Of a stretch of 11,462 nt of DNA, positions 6,924 to 11,462 are shown piece by piece (positions within the stretch are counted from its first letter, which is position 1; every line of letters begins with the position of its first letter). The stretch comes from Ardenticatenaceae bacterium. Its GTDB lineage: Bacteria > Chloroflexota > Anaerolineae > Promineifilales > Promineifilaceae. Where the stretch lies: positions 1 through 11,462 of the forward strand of contig JACKBR010000094.1 of the NCBI GenBank assembly GCA_020634495.1, read 5' to 3'. The notes under the pieces were generated by a model. That model made no database searches, was not told the DNA's origin, and saw nothing but the letters and a program-made list of their open reading frames with translations. The translations under genes and the position numbers were made by a program.

Positions 6924-7202
6924 TTAATATTTGTTGGACATTTCAAACACGGCCGTTACCTCAACCAACATGCGCTCACGTTCTGCCATATCCTGGCCAC
7001 GAACGGCCGTCATCATGCAAGTGTGCAAATGGGTGTCGAGCATCATAGCTGTGACCTTGTTCAAGGCCGCCTGTACGGCCTGAATTTGCCGGATCATGTC
7101 GATGCAATAGGCACCTTCCTGAGCCATTCGCTCGATTCCTTTAATATGACCGGCGGCGCTCGCCAGCCGTTGGGTAACTGCTTTTCGTGTTTTCTCGTCC
7201 AT
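6924..7202 (-). CDS. csoR: CsoR-family copper-sensing repressor
   Basis: The 92-residue all-helical protein starts at the ATG at 7202 (MDEKTRKAV). A longer frame exists upstream, but it would run across the operator into the neighbouring gene. The CsoR copper ligands are in place: Cys33, His58 and Cys62, with the same 25- and 4-residue spacing as Cys36-His61-Cys65 of the M. tuberculosis protein. The helix-1 sequence RLASAAGHIKGIERM and the AYCIDMIRQIQAVQAAL segment are typical of the family. As apo-tetramer it represses; Cu(I) binding releases the DNA. It heads the csoR-copZ-copA operon and is probably autoregulated through the C/G-rich site at 7214-7232. It is the only undamaged gene of the three. 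Confidence 0.95.
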   Translation of the reverse strand: MDEKTRKAVTQRLASAAGHIKGIERMAQEGAYCIDMIRQIQAVQAALNKVTAMMLDTHLHTCMMTAVRGQDMAERERMLVEVTAVFEMSNKY

Positions 7203-7213
7203 AATTGTATCCA

Positions 7214-7269
7214 CCCCCCTAGGGGAGGGGGTATAGGGATATTTTATGGGCAAGGGGGTCAGACGTAAA
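7214..7269 (-). promoter_or_regulatory. CsoR operator and likely copper-operon promoter
   Basis: A G/C-tract dyad centred on CCCCTAGGGG (7216-7225), flanked by further C and G runs (7214-7219, 7227-7231), lies 12-30 bases upstream of the csoR start. CsoR sites are typically such C-tract/G-tract inverted repeats. A candidate -10, TAAAAT (minus strand, 7246-7241), has a weak -35, TTTACG (7269-7264), at 17 bp spacing. This would put the transcription start near 7234 and the operator just downstream of it, a sensible place for repression. Confidence 0.65.
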
Positions 7270-7362
7270 TCCGTAGTTTCACCTATATTTCGATACGCCA
7301 TTTGGCGTAAGAAACCGCACATTTTGTCTGCAAACGTGTGAAAGACAAATTTCAAGTAGGTT

Positions 7363-8283
7363 CTATTCTGGAACAGAACGCGCCACAAAATCAAATTCTA
7401 AGGTAACCGATTCTTCAACCCCATGATAATCAAACCCATTATCGGCATCATTCAGTATACTAAAATCTGTTCGATTAACGGTTGTCGTAGCAAAACCCCG
7501 CAATGTATCTGCATCAATTACGGTTAGGTTGACATCAAACGTTATCGACCTGGTAACCCCGCGCAGCGTTAAATCGCCCGTAACTTGAAAAGTGATCGTT
7601 TGGCCAAGTTCCACCTGGCTCGGTAGTCCACTAAACGATGTCGGGACAAAATCGCTAAACTCGTATTCTGGCTGCGCTGTCAGCAAAACACAACAGCGAA
7701 TGGAACGATCTCTGTCAGGATCATCCGTTTGTAAAGTGCGCAAATTAATTCGGATGGTGCCTAATTGAGAGTTAGATGGATTATTGAAATCAACAATCAT
7801 ATCACCTGCAATTTGATTGGTTCGCCCAACGGCCGTTCCCTCTGGAAAGGTTTCATATACCGAAAAGCGTGCCTCAGACTCTTCCGAGACAATGCGAAAA
7901 AGCTGTGGGGACAATATTGTTGTTTCTGGGACTGCAGCCACGTCTGCACCAGAAGAAGTAGTTGTCTCCCCATTCGATTCACTGCCTATCGCTGTTTCAG
8001 GGTCAATCATCGTTTCGTTCATTTCAGCATGAGGAGGTGTAGATAGATTTGTTCCGGCTGCGGATTCTATGGTTTGACTTTCGCTATTTGACGATTCCAA
8101 CGAAAGCCTTGGCGCACTAATTGGCTCGCTTGGTTGTGCTGACCCACCAGTGATGTACATAAAGATAAACACACCTGCAAATCCACCAACAATGGCCCCC
8201 ATTCCAAACAGCATGAGGCTGTAAAGAATATTTTTCTGAGTGTGTGGGGGCTTTAATTTCGATTGGTACATTACATTTTTCAT
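7363..8283 (-). CDS. Membrane-anchored YceI-domain protein
   Basis: Of the 306 residues, 1-18 are basic, 20-46 form one membrane anchor (LYSLMLFGMGAIVGGFAGVF), about 48-122 are a Ser/Thr/Glu/Pro-rich linker, and about 125-306 form a YceI-like beta-barrel domain. Domain hallmarks are the early F-x-V strand after SEESEARF, the RDRSIR segment (191-196) and the ending TGDLTLRGVTRSITFDV, the usual 'GxLTIrGvTkpvtfdv' strand pair. YceI proteins are lipocalin-like and bind isoprenoid-type lipids; in many bacteria they are envelope or stress proteins. The substrate here is unknown. The CC pair at 197-198, where relatives usually have Arg, is unusual and sits beside the domain's pocket strand. AGGAG 9 bases upstream supports the ATG at 8283. 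It reads in the same direction as csoR but ends 160 bases before it, so it is likely a separate unit. Confidence 0.88.
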   Translation of the reverse strand: MKNVMYQSKLKPPHTQKNILYSLMLFGMGAIVGGFAGVFIFMYITGGSAQPSEPISAPRLSLESSNSESQTIESAAGTNLSTPPHAEMNETMIDPETAIGSESNGETTTSSGADVAAVPETTILSPQLFRIVSEESEARFSVYETFPEGTAVGRTNQIAGDMIVDFNNPSNSQLGTIRINLRTLQTDDPDRDRSIRCCVLLTAQPEYEFSDFVPTSFSGLPSQVELGQTITFQVTGDLTLRGVTRSITFDVNLTVIDADTLRGFATTTVNRTDFSILNDADNGFDYHGVEESVTLEFDFVARSVPE

Positions 8284-8305
8284 CTAGGGACTCCTATTTA
8301 TTGAT

Positions 8306-8333
8306 TTTATATTTAAGAACTTGCGCAGTTTAA
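8306..8333 (-). promoter_or_regulatory. Candidate promoter of the YceI-domain gene
   Basis: On the minus strand, TTAAAC (8333-8328) and TATAAA (8311-8306) are 16 bases apart, 23 bases before the ATG at 8283. The -10 lies in an A/T-rich stretch. The rest of the 203-base gap (8284-8486) shows no gene and no clear terminator. Confidence 0.35.
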
Positions 8334-8486
8334 GATTCTGACAGCATCGCATAGTGAGATCTAGGTCAGCACAGCCCGCAGATTGGTTAAGAGAAGGTGG
8401 GAGGTGCGTAAGTTCTACTCTTTATTGAGCTACCCCAAGGCAGCCTACAGTAAGGGGTGAAGTTCAGCGTGCAGGGTTATTCTCTG

Positions 8487-10376
8487 TTAATTATCTCTGG
8501 GAACGAGGGAGTAATCTGGGGCGTTAACTTCAGGGCCGTACATGTACCCATTAGGCCAGGGGATGTAATTGCTGACAAAATCTTCTTGAATAATCACTTC
8601 GCCATTGGCATTGTAAACGGTACGGCCCACCGTCACTGTGGCCCCTTCTGTAGCCCAATCAATCTGGTTGACGATACCAGCCGCCAACTCTGGATCAAAT
8701 GTCCATACGTCTTCAGCCGATGATGGGGCAGGGACAATGTTTTCAAACAGTGGACTAGATTTTTCTACGGTGCGACCCATGCTGGTGCTGTAGAATTTGA
8801 AGGTTAATGACTCTTCTACTTCGTTGTAGTAGTTTTCAATGAGGAGATGGTAGGGGGTATTGTTGACAAATTTGAAATCAACGAGGGGTGAAAAAACTGT
8901 AGCATCCATCCCTGGGCCTTCCCCGTCGTTATAGTAGCCAAGCATATAACCATGCTGCCATCGCTCTGTAATGGGGAACCCCGCATAGAAAACAGTCTGA
9001 AACACAGTGGTGCTCACCTGGCAAACGCCGCCGCCGATGCCTTTGATTGTTTGTCCCCCGAAAATGATTAAGCCCTCTTCATAGCCGTCATCTTCGCTAA
9101 TTGTTCCCAGGTATTTGTTAAACGAAAATTCTTCGCCAGGGGCGATGACGATACCGTAAAAGTTGGCAGCGGCGCGGGCGATGTTGCGCTTACGGGCGTC
9201 TGAAGAGCCGAAAAACCAGGTTGTTCGCTCGCTAATCAGTTCCATTATGCCTAATTCTTGGGCAGTAGCGCTGCTGTTGGCGGTTGGCACAATTTCCTTC
9301 ATTACAAAGGGAACTGAGCGGTTGGATGTGCCAATTTGTAATTTGAGTTGGGCCATTGTGGCCTCGATGTCTAAATCACGGCCGTTTACGTGCGGAGCAA
9401 TTAGCACCAATTCGCGAGTGCCGTCGTCGAAGTAATAACGGGCATTAACTGGCTCACGGTACAGCTGAACCGCATATGTCTCTAGCCACTGCCGCACGGC
9501 CGTTTCGTCCAAAAAAACGTTGTAAGAGAGGCTCCCATCGGCTTGCTCCACGACCTCCGCCCGTACCCAGCGCTGAATTTCAGCGGCGGAGAGGGTGATT
9601 GGTTCCAGATCGGTATCTGCCAATGGCTCTTGCAGATAAAAGGTCATCGCGCCACCAGAAACAGTTTGCTGAATGCGCCTGGCGCTTTCGGCATCATCGG
9701 CAATGGGTGGCACAACTTCCAGAATTGGCAGTTCAATCTGCACCTGGCGCAAATCTGTTAGAGGGGACATTAAGCTTCTGCGCAGACTGGCAATGTCCAA
9801 CAGACGACCAGGTTGACCGGCAGTGTATGCAAATGTGCCGCCTGATGTATCCAATGTCGCATTGATTGGGGGCTGTTCCACTTCTGCCGCCAATTTGGCC
9901 AGGGCGTCATTAAACTTACTTTCATCCAGAGTAAGGATGGGGCTGAGATTACGGCCGTAATACCAGCTTTCAAACATAGTTTGCAGCCGGTTTGTCAAAT
10001 TCCCCTCTCGTCCACCCTGCAAAGCCGCTTCCACCGAAGCGGCTGCGTCCAGCGAAAGTCCTAAGTCACCAGGCCTCATAACCCACTGTTGGCCACTTTT
10101 ACTATCTACAAAGGTGATGGCAGGTTGGTTAGGGTAGGGGAAGGCCCGGGTAACGGCCGTTTCGGCTTCTGTCCTGCTCATGCCACTCAGATCAACCTCG
10201 CCGACAAAAACTCCAGTAAAAATCAGGTTCCGATGGCGTGCCTGGTAAGTGGTAATAATAAGGACCAAAAGCAGGGTAATGAGAACAGTGACGCTAATCG
10301 GTACAGATAAAAAGTAGGCGATTTTTCGTGTTAAGTGAGGCCCAGGGGGAACAGACAATGGCGAAATACCTTGCAT
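8487..10376 (-). CDS. VanW-family envelope protein with YoaR-type peptidoglycan-binding region
   Basis: The 629-residue protein has a short cytoplasmic tail, one membrane anchor (about 20-44) and a large extracytoplasmic part. Residues 52-78 (GVFVGEVDLSGMSRTEAETAV) match the start of the YoaR-type repeat region, which includes one or two putative peptidoglycan-binding domains to about 330. The VanW domain follows: RTTWFFGSSDARKRNIARAA (384-403), the PGEEFSFN segment (413-420), the signature GGGVCQVSTTVF (448-459) with Cys452, GMDATVF and the DFKFVNNTPYHLLIE strand pair. VanW was named for a gene in vancomycin-resistance clusters, but its function is not established, and the chromosomal form here does not imply resistance. 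AAGGAAA supports the start. The gene begins 20 bases after the MsrQ-like gene and is probably cotranscribed with it. It is a full-length, undamaged frame. Confidence 0.92.
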   Translation of the reverse strand: MQGISPLSVPPGPHLTRKIAYFLSVPISVTVLITLLLVLIITTYQARHRNLIFTGVFVGEVDLSGMSRTEAETAVTRAFPYPNQPAITFVDSKSGQQWVMRPGDLGLSLDAAASVEAALQGGREGNLTNRLQTMFESWYYGRNLSPILTLDESKFNDALAKLAAEVEQPPINATLDTSGGTFAYTAGQPGRLLDIASLRRSLMSPLTDLRQVQIELPILEVVPPIADDAESARRIQQTVSGGAMTFYLQEPLADTDLEPITLSAAEIQRWVRAEVVEQADGSLSYNVFLDETAVRQWLETYAVQLYREPVNARYYFDDGTRELVLIAPHVNGRDLDIEATMAQLKLQIGTSNRSVPFVMKEIVPTANSSATAQELGIMELISERTTWFFGSSDARKRNIARAAANFYGIVIAPGEEFSFNKYLGTISEDDGYEEGLIIFGGQTIKGIGGGVCQVSTTVFQTVFYAGFPITERWQHGYMLGYYNDGEGPGMDATVFSPLVDFKFVNNTPYHLLIENYYNEVEESLTFKFYSTSMGRTVEKSSPLFENIVPAPSSAEDVWTFDPELAAGIVNQIDWATEGATVTVGRTVYNANGEVIIQEDFVSNYIPWPNGYMYGPEVNAPDYSLVPRDN

Positions 10377-10396
10377 AATCTTTCCTTCAATAAGTA

Positions 10397-11131
10397 TTAA
10401 GAAGCTTGCGCTTTGCGCCTGCTGCGACGACTGTTTCTAATAGAGGCTCTGGGCTCTGCCTGACGCTGCCTGACAGTTTTGACAAAGGCGGACAATTGCA
10501 GAGCCGGCACGATTAATGAGAGAATCAGAAACGGGTAACGAAACCAGTTGAGGTTTCCTGGGACTGGTCGATGGAATGACATGGTGTAATGTATAAAAAG
10601 GAAATAAAAGGTGTGCAAAACGACAAGATAAAATACAGTGTAAGAGCCATATTGCAGCCATTTCCAAGCTGAAGCGCCGAGGTAATTGACGGCCTTGGTA
10701 GAAGAGGTGGCGACCAAAGCCAACGTCAGAACAACGGCCACCATCCCAATAACATTGGAGAGGCCAAAACCAGGCTCTAAACGAGCCAGACGGCCTAGCT
10801 CAGGAATAAACTCATTACCCAGAAATCGCCAGATGTCCCAACGCGCCCACCCTTTCCATACCAAAAAGGTATGGAAAAAGGCCATCAGGCCAAACCAGAT
10901 GCCGGTTTCGCGCCGCCAGGGAACTAAACGACTGGCTGCTGGCCAATGTTTTGCCAATGGGCCGATGATCATCGTGAAGAATAGCAGCACAAAACTACTG
11001 TCCCCAACAGCACGCCAAAACCGCATTTCTGTATCCCAGTCTAAACGGCCGTACCAAAATGGCAGCACCAGGCCAACCGCAATCAAGCCAACAAATAAGT
11101 GACGGAGGTATGTATTATTTTTGCTGTTCAT
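10397..11131 (-). CDS. MsrQ/YedZ-like haem-binding membrane protein (ferric reductase-like domain)
   Basis: The 244-residue protein has about six membrane segments. Conserved family features are the PWRRETGIWFGLMAFFH segment with His87, and VLHTFYFLFIHYT with His173 and His181; these are the likely b-haem ligands. In E. coli, MsrQ (YedZ) feeds quinol electrons to the periplasmic methionine sulfoxide reductase MsrP. No msrP is in this window, so the electron partner is unknown, and a ferric-reductase-like role is possible. The C-terminal tail is strongly basic (SRRSRRKAQAS) and fits a cytoplasmic end. Its ATG overlaps the previous stop (TAATG) and no clear ribosome-binding site precedes it, so translation is probably coupled to the CcdA-type gene upstream. 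The VanW gene follows 20 bases downstream. Confidence 0.85.
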   Translation of the reverse strand: MNSKNNTYLRHLFVGLIAVGLVLPFWYGRLDWDTEMRFWRAVGDSSFVLLFFTMIIGPLAKHWPAASRLVPWRRETGIWFGLMAFFHTFLVWKGWARWDIWRFLGNEFIPELGRLARLEPGFGLSNVIGMVAVVLTLALVATSSTKAVNYLGASAWKWLQYGSYTVFYLVVLHTFYFLFIHYTMSFHRPVPGNLNWFRYPFLILSLIVPALQLSAFVKTVRQRQAEPRASIRNSRRSRRKAQAS

Positions 11132-11462
11132 TATGTCTGAACATTACCAAACGCCTGCCCGCTAAGATAACTGATGTAAGCGGGCACTAGTGGTAAAACA
11201 CAGGGAGAGAGGAAGGAGAGTAGCCCAGCGAGGATGGCAATGAAATAGGTTGGGGCAGCACCGCCCAATGGTAAATCGAGGTAGAAGCCATTTTGCTGGG
11301 CCCAAATGGCTATCGTCGTCATGCGGTTAGTCACAAGTAGCAAGCCAATGGCAATGAGAAAAATACCGCTGACTATCTGGATGTGGCGCAGATACGGCCG
11401 TAACTTACGTACTGCCTGCACTGCCCGGTTCATGCCCAGACCAATAAGCAAAAACGGAATGC
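11131..11462 (-). CDS. CcdA-type membrane protein, C-terminal part with an extra SPCVLPL segment (runs off right edge)
   Basis: The frame enters from the right edge as IPFLLIGLGMNRAVQAV, which with VSGIFLIAIGLLLVTNRM resembles the last two helices of a CcdA protein. It does not stop there. After a loop of about 25 residues it adds YFIAILAGLLSFLSPCVLPLVPAYISYLSG, which is the classical N-terminal first helix of CcdA with its catalytic Cys, and ends 7 residues later at TAA. So a complete CcdA C-terminus seems to be fused to the start of another copy. This may be a tandem-duplication remnant or a genuine extra helix. The visible start is outside the window. It is first in a coupled operon with the MsrQ-like gene (TAATG overlap), again placing thiol-redox and haem-redox membrane proteins together. 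Confidence 0.75.
   Translation of the reverse strand, partial: IPFLLIGLGMNRAVQAVRKLRPYLRHIQIVSGIFLIAIGLLLVTNRMTTIAIWAQQNGFYLDLPLGGAAPTYFIAILAGLLSFLSPCVLPLVPAYISYLSGQAFGNVQT

Larger units (their letters stand above)
1232..11401. repeat. Highly iterated palindrome ACGGCCGT, 18 exact copies
   Basis: Exact copies start at 1232, 1615, 1799, 1928, 3882, 4787, 4988, 5243, 6794, 6949, 7003, 7829, 9378, 9496, 9951, 10153, 11045 and 11394. With equal base frequencies about 0.2 copies would be expected in this length. All 18 lie in coding or pseudogene sequence, and many extend to AACGGCCGTT or longer. In frame, ten are read ACG-GCC-GTN (Thr-Ala-Val), six are read GGC-CGT (Gly-Arg), and two are read CGG-CCG (Arg-Pro). 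The pattern recalls cyanobacterial HIP1. Confidence 0.85.

Noticed and set aside
6924..7394. Longer start for csoR at 7394 (156 residues)
   Set aside because: The extra N-terminus would run through the operator and into the YceI-domain gene and does not look like CsoR. The ATG at 7202 gives the normal family length and ligand spacing.

Overview
The window is bacterial, with compact operons, overlapping start/stop codons and Shine-Dalgarno sites. It carries metal-response, thiol-redox and cell-envelope genes. The mix (CsoR-type copper locus, VanW-family envelope protein, MsrQ-like haem membrane protein, CcdA-like proteins) and the heavily repeated 8-mer ACGGCCGT would fit a Chloroflexota-type genome, but that assignment is a guess. 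No rRNA, tRNA, CRISPR array or transposase is visible.

Layout. (1) 1-171, minus: the N-terminus of a sulfotransferase that runs off the left edge. (2) 394-996, plus: a membrane-anchored TlpA-like redoxin whose first active-site Cys codon is TGA (W-U-P-A-C). (3) 1015-2470, minus: a tight operon of merR, a 71-residue GDCCVxC-family protein and a CcdA-like membrane protein, joined by 4-base overlaps. Both downstream genes have an in-frame TGA where the family has a redox cysteine. The operon promoter is a textbook MerR type, with a 19-bp spacer filled by a perfect dyad. (4) 2598-3964, plus: a broken metalloprotease-like gene. (5) 4064-7202, minus: a copper operon csoR - copZ-like - copA, in which copZ and copA carry many single-base indels and some stops while csoR is intact. 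(6) 7363-8283, minus: a membrane-anchored YceI-domain protein. (7) 8487 to the right edge, minus: a likely operon of a CcdA-type C-terminus with an extra SPCVLPL segment, an MsrQ-like protein and a VanW-family protein.

The main discovery candidate is the block 394-2470. Three neighbouring genes, all in thiol-disulfide chemistry, each have exactly one in-frame TGA. Each TGA falls on a conserved redox Cys position, and the frames are otherwise undamaged. The GDCCVxC family is, to my knowledge, already annotated in databases as a '(seleno)protein'. The simplest reading is a metal-responsive selenocysteine relay: a cytosolic Cys-rich protein, a membrane CcdA-like thiol/selenol carrier, and an outward-facing TlpA-like redoxin. 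Sec machinery (selA, selB, selC, selD) is not in the window, so this must be tested elsewhere in the genome. The damage at 3254-6898 is of a different kind (many single-base indels, mostly in homopolymers) and looks like gene decay or locally poor consensus sequence.
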